DNA from: Flavobacterium luteolum
GTDB lineage: Bacteria; Bacteroidota; Bacteroidia; Flavobacteriales; Flavobacteriaceae
Assembly (NCBI RefSeq): GCF_027111275.1
Contig: NZ_CP114286.1
Coordinates: 3,520,501-3,584,500 of the forward strand
Reading direction: 5' to 3'
DNA: 64,000 bases
This document shows, one piece after another, positions 9,974 to 18,385 of this stretch. Within the stretch, counting starts at the first letter, position 1, and every line of letters begins with the position of its first letter. A program made the position numbers and the translations under genes. Under the pieces are notes generated by a model. That model worked only from the letters and a program-made list of their open reading frames with translations, was not told where the DNA came from and did not search any database.

Positions 9974-10780
9974 ATGAAACTACATAATAAGACAATAGTG
10001 GTAACCGGGGCAGGAAATGGAATGGGAAGAGAGCTTGTCCTTCAGCTGCTTGCAAAAGGCGCAAAGGTAGCTGCCCTTGACATCAATGAATCAGCACTGG
10101 CTGAAACCGCTAAACTGGCAGGTGAAAGAAGCGGCTCTTTATTTGCATTCGAGGTCGATATCAGCAGCCGTAAAGCAGTTGAAGCCACTGTTTCGGAAGT
10201 GATTAATTTTGTCGGGAATGTAGATGCCATCATTAATAATGCAGGAATTATTCAGCCTTTCATAAAGTTAAATGATCTTGATTATGCGGCAGTTGAGAAG
10301 GTTTTTAATATAAACTTTTTTGGGACTTTATATGTTACCAAAAGTTTTCTTCCCCATCTTCTTGTGCGTCCGGAAGCCCATATTGTAAATATTTCCAGTA
10401 TGGGAGGGTTTGTACCCGTTCCAGGACAGACCATTTACGGAGCAACAAAAGCAGCCGTAAAGCTTATGACAGAAGGCCTGACACAAGAACTAAAGGATAC
10501 CCTTGTAAGGGTTTCGGTTGTTTTTCCAGGTGCAGTCGGAACCAATATTATGCACAATTCGGGAGCTGCATTACCCGGTACAAAAGCTGAACCAGCACAG
10601 AAAAATGGCATAAATCTGCCTCCCGGGGAAGCTGCAAGACAAATCATCGCTGGAATTGAGAATAATCAGGAAAGAATTTTTGTGGGTAGGGATTCAAAAA
10701 TGATGAATTTCATGTACCGCATAAATGCCAGATTTGCTTCAAACTTAATCGGCAAGCAGATGAAAAAAATATTAAAATAA
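9974..10780 (+). CDS. Short-chain dehydrogenase/reductase
   Basis: 268 aa, cytoplasmic classical SDR. It has the TGAGNGMG nucleotide-binding motif at residues ~11-18, a D-I acidic residue after beta-2 suggesting NAD preference, NNAG near residue 90, the catalytic Ser in ISSMGG and YGATK (Tyr-x-x-x-Lys). The C-terminal ~40 residues are basic and hydrophobic. It probably oxidises or reduces a sugar or alcohol released by the enzymes encoded upstream, but SDR substrates are not predictable. It lies 68 nt after the esterase and before the GntR regulator. Confidence 0.88.
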   Translation: MKLHNKTIVVTGAGNGMGRELVLQLLAKGAKVAALDINESALAETAKLAGERSGSLFAFEVDISSRKAVEATVSEVINFVGNVDAIINNAGIIQPFIKLNDLDYAAVEKVFNINFFGTLYVTKSFLPHLLVRPEAHIVNISSMGGFVPVPGQTIYGATKAAVKLMTEGLTQELKDTLVRVSVVFPGAVGTNIMHNSGAALPGTKAEPAQKNGINLPPGEAARQIIAGIENNQERIFVGRDSKMMNFMYRINARFASNLIGKQMKKILK

Positions 10781-10874
10781 TCAGGCAGGGGGATTTCGAA
10801 AAAAACAAGGACAATGCTCAAGGCACATAATTCGCAGCTTGTGCCGTAAAACGCAACTGCATTAATAGATTAAT

Positions 10875-11918
10875 ATGAACATACTTACGGATTTTAGCTT
10901 AGGAGGGTCAAACAGACCAAAGTACCTGCAGATAGCGGACTGTTTTATTGATAATATCTCCCGTGGAAATTTAAAGAATAATCAGCGCATTCCTTCAATT
11001 AATGAATTCAGCAAGGCCTACAACTGTTCGAGAGATACCGTTGAAAAGGGCTATAAAGTCCTAAAGGAAAGAAATGCAATAAAAGTTATAAAAGGAAAAG
11101 GAACTTATATTGATTCTACAAAATTTGTGGCCAGCCGGAATGTACTGTTTCTTATTAACAAATTAAGCACCTATAAGCTGGAAATGTATAACTCATTCTG
11201 CGACAATGTAGACAGCGGTTTTCAGAATGATTTTGAAATCTACAATTGTGATGAAGTTTTATTCAGGAACCTGCTTGACAGGAATTTTAATCTTTACGAC
11301 TACTACATTATCATGCCGCATTTCAAGATTTATAACGGTGATCCAAATAATTTCAGCAGTGAAACCATTGAAATTATCAAGAGCATACCCGAAGAGAAGC
11401 TTGTGATTATGGACAATAATGAATTAAAAATCGACGGAAGCATAATTGAAATTTACCAGGATTTTTCACTGGATGTTTATGAAGCTTTAAGCGAGGGAAT
11501 TGATAAAATCAGAAAGTACAAGTCAGTAATACTGGTAACTGGAGGACTCAGCGTGTATTCCTATATGGATAAAATTAAAAAAGGTTTTATCGAATTCTGC
11601 CAAGATCATAAATTACATTATGAAGTGCTTGAAGAAAATGAGGACACCATTGCAGTTGAGAGAGGAGATTTATTTATTACTGTCAATGATACTGATTTAG
11701 TTAAAATAATCGATGCGGCCAACGCAGAAAAATTTGAACTCGGTGCGGATATTGGAGTAATTTCATACAATGAAACCCCTTTAAAAAGATTATTGGGAAT
11801 TGCTGTAATGTCTACAGATTTTAAAGGCATGGGGGCAACTGCGGCCTCCATGATTTTGAATAATGAAAAAGGCAGGATAAGGAATCCTTTTAAATTTATT
11901 GACAGGGTTTCCCTTTAG
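10875..11918 (+). CDS. GntR-type regulator with LacI-like sensor domain
   Basis: 347 aa. The N-terminal ~75 residues are a GntR winged helix (PKYLQIADCFIDNIS, then INEFSKAYNCSRDTVEKGY, then a wing with KGKGTYI). The remaining ~265 residues resemble a periplasmic-binding-protein/LacI-type ligand domain, including the C-terminal 'DIGVISYNETPL' strand typical of that fold. Such AraR-like proteins regulate sugar utilisation in Bacteroidota, binding a free sugar as inducer. It is the only regulator in the carbohydrate cluster, so the neighbouring glycosidase genes are the likely targets. This assignment rests on fold and context. Confidence 0.85.
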   Translation: MNILTDFSLGGSNRPKYLQIADCFIDNISRGNLKNNQRIPSINEFSKAYNCSRDTVEKGYKVLKERNAIKVIKGKGTYIDSTKFVASRNVLFLINKLSTYKLEMYNSFCDNVDSGFQNDFEIYNCDEVLFRNLLDRNFNLYDYYIIMPHFKIYNGDPNNFSSETIEIIKSIPEEKLVIMDNNELKIDGSIIEIYQDFSLDVYEALSEGIDKIRKYKSVILVTGGLSVYSYMDKIKKGFIEFCQDHKLHYEVLEENEDTIAVERGDLFITVNDTDLVKIIDAANAEKFELGADIGVISYNETPLKRLLGIAVMSTDFKGMGATAASMILNNEKGRIRNPFKFIDRVSL

Positions 11919-12083
11919 TTAAGACTTTCCTTTTTATTTTTTTTCACTTGAAAACGGTTTTAAATCCATCAAGGAAGAGAGATTAAGATTATTAAAGCCA
12001 ATACTGTTTCGGGCAGTGCAATGCTAAAGCTCCGCAAAAAGAACTTAAGCTGCGCTGCTTTTAAATATAAAACAAGCACATAT

Positions 12084-13832
12084 ATGGATGTAAAAATTAA
12101 ATCTGCTGCAAGACGAATTGTTATAGCACTATTTCTATCATTTTTTCCAGGAAATTATCTTGCGGCTGTGCATGCACAGGGGGTAATGAAGCCGACGGTC
12201 AGCTGCAATCCTATTAACCTGAACTATAGATTTCAGCTCAGAGATGTTTCAAGACGGGAAGCAGCCGACCCCACAATTGCACTGTTTAAAGGCAGGTATT
12301 ATTTATTTGCTTCAAAGTCTGGAGGCTACTGGATTTCCGACGATCTTGTAAACTGGTCTTTAAAAGAGACAAAAGATCTGCCGATTGAAAGTTATGCGCC
12401 AACGGCCGCAGCTATAGACGATACACTGTATTTTATGGCAATTAACCGGAAAATCTGCAAGTCAACTCAGCCTGAGACTGGTAAATGGGAAGTGGTAAAT
12501 GAGAAATTTCCCATTTTTGCGGGTGATCCCTGTCTATTTTTAGATGATGACGGAAAATTATATTTATATTATTCAGAGGGACATAATAATCCGCTTTACG
12601 GCATCGAACTGGATAAAAAAACATTTATGCCGATAGGTGAGCGTGCCGAGTTTTTCAGACATCAAAAGGCAGATTTTGGCTGGGAACGTCCGGGAGATTA
12701 TAACACAGGAACAGAAGATCCATGGATAGAAGGCGCCTGGATGACAAAGCATAACGGAAAGTATTATCTTCAATATGCGGCACCCGGCACGGCTTTTAAG
12801 AGTTATGCAGACGGGCTGTACACAGGTGATGAGCCGCTGGGCACATTTAAGATTGCGGACAATAATCCTTTTTCATATAAGCCTGAAGGGTTTGCCTGCG
12901 GAGCAGGGCATGGTTCCACTTTTCAGGATAAGTGGGGAAATTACTGGCATATATCCACAATTTCTGTTTCCGTGAAACATGATTATGAGAGAAGACTGGG
13001 ATTATTTCCTGCTTTTTTTGATAAAGACGGAGTATTTTATACCTATACCGGCTTTGGGGATTATCCACATTCGATACCGCAGAAAAAGATAAAGAGTCCT
13101 GACGATTATCAGCCTGCTGGAATGCTGCTGTCTTACAAAAAAAAGGTTGAGGTGTCATCATCACTGCCGGATCATCCAAAAGAATACGCAGCCGACGAAG
13201 AAATCCGCAGCTACTGGAGCGCTGCATCGGGCAGTAAAGGCGAGTGGATAATAATTGACCTTCAGGATCAATGCAGAGTAAGCGGGGTGCAATTAAATTT
13301 TGCGGAGGAAAATGCCGAGATTTTTGGACGTAAAAATTCCATTTATCATCAGTATATTCTTGAGTATTCCAACGATAAAATAAAGTGGGAAATATTAGCA
13401 GACAAGATTAAAAATACGGCCGATGTTCCGCATGATTTTATTGAGCTCAGCAATCCTGTCAAGGCACGTTTTCTCCGATTGACAAATGTTCATGTTCCTG
13501 ATGGAAATTTTGCCCTTTCAGGATTCAGGGCTTTTGGCAAAGGAAGCGGTAAATCTCCCAAGGCGGTATCTGAATTTTCTGCTGCCCGCGATCAGTCAGA
13601 CGGAAGAAATGTTAAGCTTAAATGGAATAAGATCCCTAACGCCACTGGATATAACATTCGTTACGGAACGGCAAAGGATAAATTATATCTCAATTATCAG
13701 GTTTTTGATACGGATTCACTGGTAATCCATAGCCTGAGCAGACTAAAAGACTACTATTTTACCATTGATGCTTTTAATGAAAATGGAATTACCAAAGGAA
13801 AACATATTCAATTTTCAGAAAAGATAAATTAA
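12084..13832 (+). CDS. GH43-type glycosidase with F5/8C and FN3 domains
   Basis: I choose the ATG at 12084 because it places a proper signal peptide (ARRIVIALFLSFFPG, then a cut near VHAQ) at the N-terminus; an upstream in-frame ATG at 12021 would add 21 unlikely residues. The mature protein has a five-bladed propeller catalytic domain: ADPTIALFKGRYYLFAS (catalytic Asp), YAPTAAAIDDTLY, a TEDPWIEGAW acid motif and CGAGHGSTFQD. A discoidin/F5-8C domain (about residues 360-480: AASGSKGEWIIIDL, ARFLRLTNVHVP) and an FN3 domain at the C-terminus follow. GH43 and related clans cleave alpha-L-arabinofuranosides, xylosides or galactans. It completes the polysaccharide degradation set. Confidence 0.85.
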   Translation: MDVKIKSAARRIVIALFLSFFPGNYLAAVHAQGVMKPTVSCNPINLNYRFQLRDVSRREAADPTIALFKGRYYLFASKSGGYWISDDLVNWSLKETKDLPIESYAPTAAAIDDTLYFMAINRKICKSTQPETGKWEVVNEKFPIFAGDPCLFLDDDGKLYLYYSEGHNNPLYGIELDKKTFMPIGERAEFFRHQKADFGWERPGDYNTGTEDPWIEGAWMTKHNGKYYLQYAAPGTAFKSYADGLYTGDEPLGTFKIADNNPFSYKPEGFACGAGHGSTFQDKWGNYWHISTISVSVKHDYERRLGLFPAFFDKDGVFYTYTGFGDYPHSIPQKKIKSPDDYQPAGMLLSYKKKVEVSSSLPDHPKEYAADEEIRSYWSAASGSKGEWIIIDLQDQCRVSGVQLNFAEENAEIFGRKNSIYHQYILEYSNDKIKWEILADKIKNTADVPHDFIELSNPVKARFLRLTNVHVPDGNFALSGFRAFGKGSGKSPKAVSEFSAARDQSDGRNVKLKWNKIPNATGYNIRYGTAKDKLYLNYQVFDTDSLVIHSLSRLKDYYFTIDAFNENGITKGKHIQFSEKIN

Positions 13833-13874
13833 TGCTGCTATTGAAAAAAGGTAAGAGCCGCCATCGACGCATAA

Positions 13875-14138
13875 AAAACTGTTTTTCAGCCTGTTTTTGA
13901 AACCGATATGGTCCAATCCATAAATGAGATAAACCAGCTTCAAGGAAAAGGTTATGGCGTGTGTATTAACAGCTTATGGTCATCTTTGAACGGCGGGCAT
14001 GATGATGACAATTCAGTTGACAATAATAAGCCTGATTAGAACTGGGGCTGGATAATAAAAAAGGGAGCCAATGTCATTCAAACCGGCAGGCTGAAAGAAC
14101 TACTGATGTACCTTAAAAGCAAAAAGCGCCATCGATAA
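13875..14138 (+). pseudogene. Remnant of a glycerophosphodiester phosphodiesterase (C-terminus)
   Basis: Reading one frame through an internal TAG (14037-14039) gives a continuous ~88-residue segment. Its first half contains KGYGVCINSLWSSLNGGHDD and its second half NWGWIIKKGANVIQT followed by ELLMYLKSKKRHR and a stop. This matches the C-terminal part of Bacteroidota glycerophosphodiester phosphodiesterases (the '...W.N.LW..LNGGH.D' and 'W.I..GA.IIQTD.P..LL.YL' pattern). The N-terminal catalytic part is missing and a stop lies upstream at 13872-13874. Two defects, truncation and an in-frame stop, make it a pseudogene. Conservation of the pattern on both sides of the stop argues against chance. 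Confidence 0.72.
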
Positions 14139-14220
14139 GTAAGGACTTACAGAAATCAATAATTTTTTTTATCCGCAAGATTCTACCATATAGAAGCTGA
14201 TGAGCAAGATTATTTTAATT

Positions 14221-14258
14221 AAATCGGTACAGAATACGTTTTGTTCCGATTTTTTTTA
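14221..14258 (+). terminator. Rho-independent terminator-like hairpin
   Basis: AAATCGGTAC pairs with TTGTTCCGATTT with one mismatch, followed by a run of eight or more T. Probably the old terminator of the decayed phosphodiesterase gene or its operon. Confidence 0.55.
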
Positions 14259-14427
14259 GCCGGCTTCTTCTGAAACGATATGATTTGGACTCTTAAATCT
14301 AGGTGCACCGATTCTGCAGCAAGATACAAATGTGTCTACTTCAGTATTTTACTAACCAGAATGTCTTTGTAAATATATTACCAGGTAGAGTTTCAAGTAT
14401 TGATTTTGTAGGGGTTTTGTTTTTAGA

Positions 14428-14461
14428 AATTTTGCAGTTCCGAGATTTTGCCATAAAACCT
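14428..14461 (+). repeat. Imperfect repeat copy A (candidate att relic)
   Basis: Contains TTTTGCAGTTCCGA followed by GATTTTGCCATAAAAC. A related sequence (TTGCGAGTGCCAC then GATTTTGCCACAAAAC) occurs at 26248-26281, after the 12-kb gene block. The strongest part is 17 of 19 identical. Confidence 0.4.
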
Positions 14462-14589
14462 AAAGGAGAAAAAAGCATTTGAAATCCACCTTTGCTTTTG
14501 GCGTTGTAAATGTTTCAAGTCATTTTTTCAGTTTGCAGACTCTCCAATTTTTTAACATTTATGCCAGATGCAGATAAGATCTAAATAAT

Positions 14590-14597
14590 TAAATTTG
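14590..14597 (+). promoter_or_regulatory. Candidate -7 promoter element
   Basis: TAAATTTG, an exact TAnnTTTG match, 40 nt before the ATG of the 81-aa gene. No convincing -33 TTG at the right distance. Confidence 0.35.
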
Positions 14598-14636
14598 ATT
14601 TAAGAATGACCCAAAAACATTTACAGATCTTTTGCA

Positions 14637-14882
14637 ATGGAAAAAGAGATACAATTACAGGTGAGAAAAGATTTGAATGCCCATCAGCAGCACACGATCC
14701 TTAGACTTAAAGGCAGCCTTATTTCAAAAGGCTATACCGAAATAATACATATTTTGGATCTTGATGACGAGTTTCATATCAATACGTTTGAAACGGACAG
14801 AGAAAAACGAATTGAAGTCGAAGAGTATATTGCTGCGTTTATCAATCAGGAAAACCTTCTGGATACTATCGCAATCAAATAA
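14637..14882 (+). CDS. Small conserved-looking protein, unknown function
   Basis: 81 aa with no signal peptide or membrane segment. It has many charged residues (EKEIQLQVRKDLNAHQ, then a run with DLDDEFHINTFETDREKRIEVEEYIAAFI), consistent with a compact alpha/beta cytoplasmic protein. I do not recognise the family. It is followed directly by a strong GC-rich palindrome that ends transcription, and it converges on the pcfJ operon. Its place next to PcfJ/PcfK suggests it belongs to the mobile element. Reality as a gene is supported by the flanking promoter-like element and terminator. Confidence 0.6.
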   Translation: MEKEIQLQVRKDLNAHQQHTILRLKGSLISKGYTEIIHILDLDDEFHINTFETDREKRIEVEEYIAAFINQENLLDTIAIK

Positions 14883-14912
14883 ATCCAATTTCCAAATGTA
14901 TTTACAGTGAAG

Positions 14913-14940
14913 AGCCCGCCGGCTGTACAGCCGGCGGGCT
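14913..14940 (+). terminator. GC-rich perfect palindrome after the 81-aa gene
   Basis: 28-bp perfect palindrome built from AGCCCGCCGGCTGT and its complement. It stands out in this AT-rich region. No T-run follows, so it would act as a strong pausing or mRNA-end structure. Confidence 0.55.
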
Positions 14941-14960
14941 TCCAAGGATTGCAAAAGCAT

Positions 14961-14988
14961 AAAAAAAGCCGATAATTTATCGGCTTAC
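14961..14988 (-). terminator. Rho-independent terminator of the pcfJ operon
   Basis: On the - strand the stem AAGCCGATAA...TTATCGGCTT is followed by a T-run. The TAA stop codon of the PcfJ-like gene lies inside the stem. Confidence 0.7.
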
Positions 14989-16296
14989 TGTTTTGGTGGC
15001 TTTTTTCCTTTTTTTCATTCGTTCCCTAATCTGGTAAAGGTTCTGACTTATCAGGCGCAGGATGTGCGCATGATGTTTGGAAGGGTTGTGTTTCTCCCCT
15101 GAGCATTGGAGCACCTGCATACGGCTTAGTGAGACTTCGATAGTCTCTACAGACTGTCCGCCGATTTTAGCAGACAGGATAAGGGAATCTTTTTTAGCAT
15201 AATACTCATTGGTAAATATGCAATGCCCCAAGTCATCTCCCTGCTGCATGAAATCCTTAACGTTTTCAATTACGGAAATCGTCAGCTGTTTGTCCTGAAA
15301 AAGCAGACCAAAAAATCTCTGTTTATCGCTTCGGTATCTTTTCTGCGCTTTTTCGATTTCAAGGCGCAGCTCATGGATTTTTTTCTTTCTGAGCAGCTCC
15401 CTTTTTTTCTTTACCAAATGGTCGTGCGCCTGCTGCAGATTTTCAGGGCAGACAAAAAGCGGATTGGAAAGGTCTTTTTTGAAGTATCGGAGCAGTTCGA
15501 TATAATCCTCCCAAATTTTAATGTCCGCTATCTTATAGCCATTTTTAATGACGGTCTTTACCGTCTGCCAATTGCGTTTTATTTCCTGATTCGGTCGGCA
15601 GAGGTAATGCTGCAAAAGAGCGGTCTGTTTGGCTTTTAGCAGGGTTTCTGCGATAGAATCGTTTAAAAGTGCAGTAAATAGAATCTGCGGTGCGATGCCA
15701 TAAACAGATGATTTAAATCCGTTTCTTTTTAAAACAGGCAGCACACTGCTCTGCGGATATACCTTATAGGGATTGATGCGGTATTTGGCATTCAGAGCGA
15801 AATCCTTTGGCTTGATTTCAAGGCGAGAATAGAATTTCCAAGCATCACAGGTCTGCGCAAAAACATTCACGCTCAAAGAGAGCGTACGCACTTCCCCTTT
15901 AGGACTTATCCAATGCTGCATGACCTCATTATGAAAATAGGTCGGGGTCAAGTTCTTTTTCATGTGTTTGTAAGAACAAATGATGCGCACCACCTGAAAG
16001 CCTCCGCAGGTCTGCAGCAAAGCGCAGTAGTCCATTTCCCTGAAACGCACCTGATTATAGGGCTGCATTTTCAGTTTTCCCCCGCAGGCAGCACAGGCGG
16101 TATATTTTGAACAGGTATTTGGACAGGCGGGTTTCCACACGTGCGTGCATTCCAAGCAATGGAACTTGGAGCGTGAAAGCACGCCCCATTTGAGAAAGAT
16201 GTTTTTTTCAGCCCATGCGAAAACCTTTGGTTCTATAGGAGCAAGGGAGGCGCTGAGTGCTGTCAGCTGCTTTTCGATGTTGGTCTTAGGTATCAT
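14977..16296 (-). CDS. pcfJ: PcfJ-like protein of conjugative elements
   Basis: 439 aa. The N-terminal half contains a Cys-rich cluster (CLECTHVWKPACPNTCSKYTACAACGGK spans residues ~43-73 in part: C-x2-C, C-x3-C, C-x2-C-x2-C) that should bind zinc. The C-terminal ~120 residues contain the conserved PcfJ segment (DFMQQGDDLGHCIFTNEYY, then SLILSAKIGG and QCSGEKHNPSKHH). PcfJ-like proteins are encoded by many plasmids and conjugative elements of Firmicutes and Bacteroidota; the biochemical role is unknown. Its start overlaps the stop of the PcfK-like gene by 4 nt (ATGA), so the two are translationally coupled. It is last in a ssb-unknown-pcfK-pcfJ operon with a terminator embedded in its stop. 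Confidence 0.85.
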   Translation of the reverse strand: MIPKTNIEKQLTALSASLAPIEPKVFAWAEKNIFLKWGVLSRSKFHCLECTHVWKPACPNTCSKYTACAACGGKLKMQPYNQVRFREMDYCALLQTCGGFQVVRIICSYKHMKKNLTPTYFHNEVMQHWISPKGEVRTLSLSVNVFAQTCDAWKFYSRLEIKPKDFALNAKYRINPYKVYPQSSVLPVLKRNGFKSSVYGIAPQILFTALLNDSIAETLLKAKQTALLQHYLCRPNQEIKRNWQTVKTVIKNGYKIADIKIWEDYIELLRYFKKDLSNPLFVCPENLQQAHDHLVKKKRELLRKKKIHELRLEIEKAQKRYRSDKQRFFGLLFQDKQLTISVIENVKDFMQQGDDLGHCIFTNEYYAKKDSLILSAKIGGQSVETIEVSLSRMQVLQCSGEKHNPSKHHAHILRLISQNLYQIRERMKKRKKATKTVSR

Positions 16297-16679
16297 AGGT
16301 CAAAGAGTGTAAGTGTGGTCTGCACAGGTTTAACTTCTTTTTTTGCTGCAGGAAAAGGTTCGCTTTTTATAGGCGGCGCGGCAGTTTCGTGCTGCGAGAA
16401 CAGGTCAGCAGCCGCAGGGGACTGCACTACGGCTTTGCAGGCAACAGGGGCAGGCACACCAATGGTGTCGTCTGTGTAATACTTTATTGCCATGTCATAG
16501 ATTTCCTGATTGTCAAAGGCACACAAGCCTGTTTTTTTGACCTCGCCGAAAATATAATGGATGCAGCTTTCCAAATTTTTGGAAGATTTGGCAAAGTGGG
16601 GCGCAAAGGCGGTATCGCTCTGCGCCCTATCACTGAGGTATTTTTCTATTGCGGTCTTAAAATTTTCAGAAGCTTTCAT
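16293..16679 (-). CDS. pcfK: PcfK-like protein
   Basis: 128 aa. The N-terminal ~75 residues (ENFKTAIEKYLSDRA, then SKNLESCIHYIFGEVKKTG and EIYDMAIKYYTDD) match the PcfK-like family of mobile elements: alpha-helical, with a conserved C-I-x-Y-I segment. The C-terminal half is Pro/Ala-rich and probably disordered, ending in TLTLFDL. That short hydrophobic tail resembles partner- or clamp-binding peptides, but no function is known. Coupled to pcfJ by an ATGA overlap and 26 nt downstream of the 119-aa gene. Confidence 0.82.
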   Translation of the reverse strand: MKASENFKTAIEKYLSDRAQSDTAFAPHFAKSSKNLESCIHYIFGEVKKTGLCAFDNQEIYDMAIKYYTDDTIGVPAPVACKAVVQSPAAADLFSQHETAAPPIKSEPFPAAKKEVKPVQTTLTLFDL

Positions 16680-16705
16680 AAGAGAAGTTTTAAGATTGAA
16701 AATTT

Positions 16706-17065
16706 CTATTCAAAGAGCCTAGAGTAGAGGTCATAACAGTACTCCTCGAAGCAGAGCCAGCAGACAAAAGTGTAGTGCGGTGCGCTAAAGCGGTTCTCAA
16801 TTGGTTCGCCTATGGCTTCTTCGAGTTCGGTACGGATATTTTCAAGGTCATCGATATGCTTGATGTAAAATTCTTTGCAGTCAGCGTGATAGATAAATTC
16901 TGAAATCATGCCGCTCACGCATCCTCCCTGCTGCAAATCAAGGAAAAAGGATTTAAGTTTTTCTCTGCGTTTTCCGCTGTAGGAGGTAATGCTTCTTCGG
17001 ATAATTTCATTAAAGGCATCGCTTACACGATAGTGGCTGTAATTTGATTTTTCTAAGGCTTTCAT
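16706..17065 (-). CDS. Conserved mobile-element protein, unknown function
   Basis: 119 aa, cytoplasmic, with no signal or TM. It is mainly alpha-helical with many aromatic and Cys residues near the C-terminus (FVCWLCFEEYCYDLYSRLFE). Features such as 'SYSGKRREKLKSFFLDLQQGGCVSGMI' look conserved, and similar small proteins sit beside PcfK/PcfJ in Bacteroidota elements (possibly the DUF7222 group, which I give with low certainty). Within the ssb-pcfK-pcfJ operon it lies 44 nt after ssb. Confidence 0.65.
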   Translation of the reverse strand: MKALEKSNYSHYRVSDAFNEIIRRSITSYSGKRREKLKSFFLDLQQGGCVSGMISEFIYHADCKEFYIKHIDDLENIRTELEEAIGEPIENRFSAPHYTFVCWLCFEEYCYDLYSRLFE

Positions 17066-17109
17066 AATGTTGTATTTAGGCGTGTATAAAAATGTAATGG
17101 CAGCTGCAA

Positions 17110-17496
17110 TTAGAAAGGCAGGTCGTCAGGCTCTTCGTTTTTAATTTCCTTTTTAGCTGCGGGTACAGCTTTTGCGGCTTCGGTCTGAGGGAAAACCAAG
17201 ATTTTAATATCTGAGGTGTGAAAGGTCAATGTCCCATGCGCCTGAGCATCATTTCCGATATAGACATTGAGTCCAATGCGCCCAAATAACTGCACAAGGG
17301 TGCCTTTTTTGAGCCACTGCACGAGTCCCGAGCTGAGCCAGTAGGAACAGTCGATGTAGGTTACAATCTTTTTGACCTCTGTGCTACCTTTGGGTTTATA
17401 GCTGTCGTTGACCGCTATGGAGAAGTTTACGACCTCACGGTTTTCTTTTACTTTAAAAACTGAGGCATCTTTTACAATACGTCCTGTGATTTCCAT
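17110..17496 (-). CDS. ssb: Single-stranded DNA-binding protein (mobile-element type)
   Basis: 128 aa from the ATG at 17496. An upstream in-frame start at 17592 would add 32 non-conserved residues, and SSBs begin with 'MEITGRIVKDASV'-like sequence, so I prefer 17496. The OB-fold core spans residues 1-100 (VNFSIAVNDSY, YIDCSYWL, VQLFGRIGLN). The tail is short and ends in the acidic tip PDDLPF, the signature that recruits repair and replication partners. As the first gene of the ssb-pcfK-pcfJ operon it probably protects single-stranded DNA during conjugative transfer. Shorter than chromosomal SSBs, as is usual for element copies. Confidence 0.88.
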   Translation of the reverse strand: MEITGRIVKDASVFKVKENREVVNFSIAVNDSYKPKGSTEVKKIVTYIDCSYWLSSGLVQWLKKGTLVQLFGRIGLNVYIGNDAQAHGTLTFHTSDIKILVFPQTEAAKAVPAAKKEIKNEEPDDLPF

Positions 17497-17849
17497 GACA
17501 ATAAAATTTAAGTGAATATTCTTTTTAGTTTTCTTTTCCCCTGCTTCCCAAATGAAATTTTTCAAAAGAAAAAACGGGAAAAAAGAAAGCAAAGAATCAG
17601 TGGACGGTTAGGAGCCGGAGTGCTATAAGTCCCGAAGGGCGGCGCTGCGCCGTTATGCGCATGCAGGTGAGGACGGCCACTACTTTGGCTGCCCTTTTAA
17701 CCCGTTTTGAATGAAAAATCAATCTGTCTATTACGCCTTTATTTGAGATTCCGGCTAAATATCAGTATCTTAGCTATGGACCTAAAAGCCTGATGTGAAC
17801 TTTTACGATTCAGCTCTTACCAGTGCTGCCTTTAAAAAAATTTTAAACT
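17497..17849. other. Intergenic region upstream of ssb
   Basis: About 350 bp between divergent ssb and the 154-aa gene. It includes a GC-rich stretch with a small inverted repeat (CGGCGC/GCGCCG, around 17641-17653) in otherwise AT-rich DNA. No gene seen. Confidence 0.4.
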
Positions 17850-18314
17850 ATGAATATTGATTACCAAAACCTTGATATTTTTGAGACTGATTACATCTTT
17901 AGAATTCAAACTTTTGAAAAGTATCTGGAGAGTCCATTAGCTTCGCAAGAGCATTTTGCGAAATATAAAATAGGACTGATGCCCAATATCTTCTACCAGC
18001 ATAATGTGCCGGAGCTTATAGATTTATTCCGAGCAGAGTTCCTTGAGATAAAAGCAGGGCTGGAACGATATGAACTGGACAACCATAATGATTTTCCGAT
18101 GCTCAAGTCGTTTATCAATACCGAGAGGGCATTACGAAAAGTATTAGATGAGAAACAGCTTAGGGACTATACGGCAAAACTGGAATGGTCATTTGATCAC
18201 CAGAAAACAGATGCAGGGGCGGCCGCAGTCAGCCGTTTCTTTTTAGCAAGCCCGATATTGAAGAGCTATATCTATCAAGTGGAGAAATTATTCGGCAAGG
18301 AAATTTTGGACTGA
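17850..18314 (+). CDS. Unknown protein
   Basis: 154 aa, no signal peptide or membrane segment, acidic to neutral and mostly helical. It has alternating hydrophobic heptads (IDLFRAEFLEIKAGLERYEL, then ERALRKVLDEKQLRDYTAKL). I do not recognise a family. It lies in the accessory block between the ssb operon and the mutagenesis cassette and is followed 71 nt later by another unknown + strand gene. Codon use and clean ORF boundaries make it a likely real gene. Confidence 0.6.
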   Translation: MNIDYQNLDIFETDYIFRIQTFEKYLESPLASQEHFAKYKIGLMPNIFYQHNVPELIDLFRAEFLEIKAGLERYELDNHNDFPMLKSFINTERALRKVLDEKQLRDYTAKLEWSFDHQKTDAGAAAVSRFFLASPILKSYIYQVEKLFGKEILD

Positions 18315-18385
18315 TCCTCCTGAATTTGAAAAAGCGGCTCTGCAGCCGTTACACGGCTGGTCTGAATCTCATAATTTATTGGTTT

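Larger units (their letters stand above)
13833..14636. other. Non-coding junction region between PUL and mobile region
   Basis: About 800 bp without an intact gene. It holds a decayed glycerophosphodiesterase remnant (13875-14138), a terminator-like hairpin (14221-14258), one copy of an imperfect repeat (14428-14461) and a possible promoter (14590-14597). Its make-up suggests a boundary that has seen insertion and decay. Confidence 0.6.

Noticed and set aside
13486..13725. 79-aa open frame inside the GH43-type gene
   Set aside because: Different frame of a well-supported gene.
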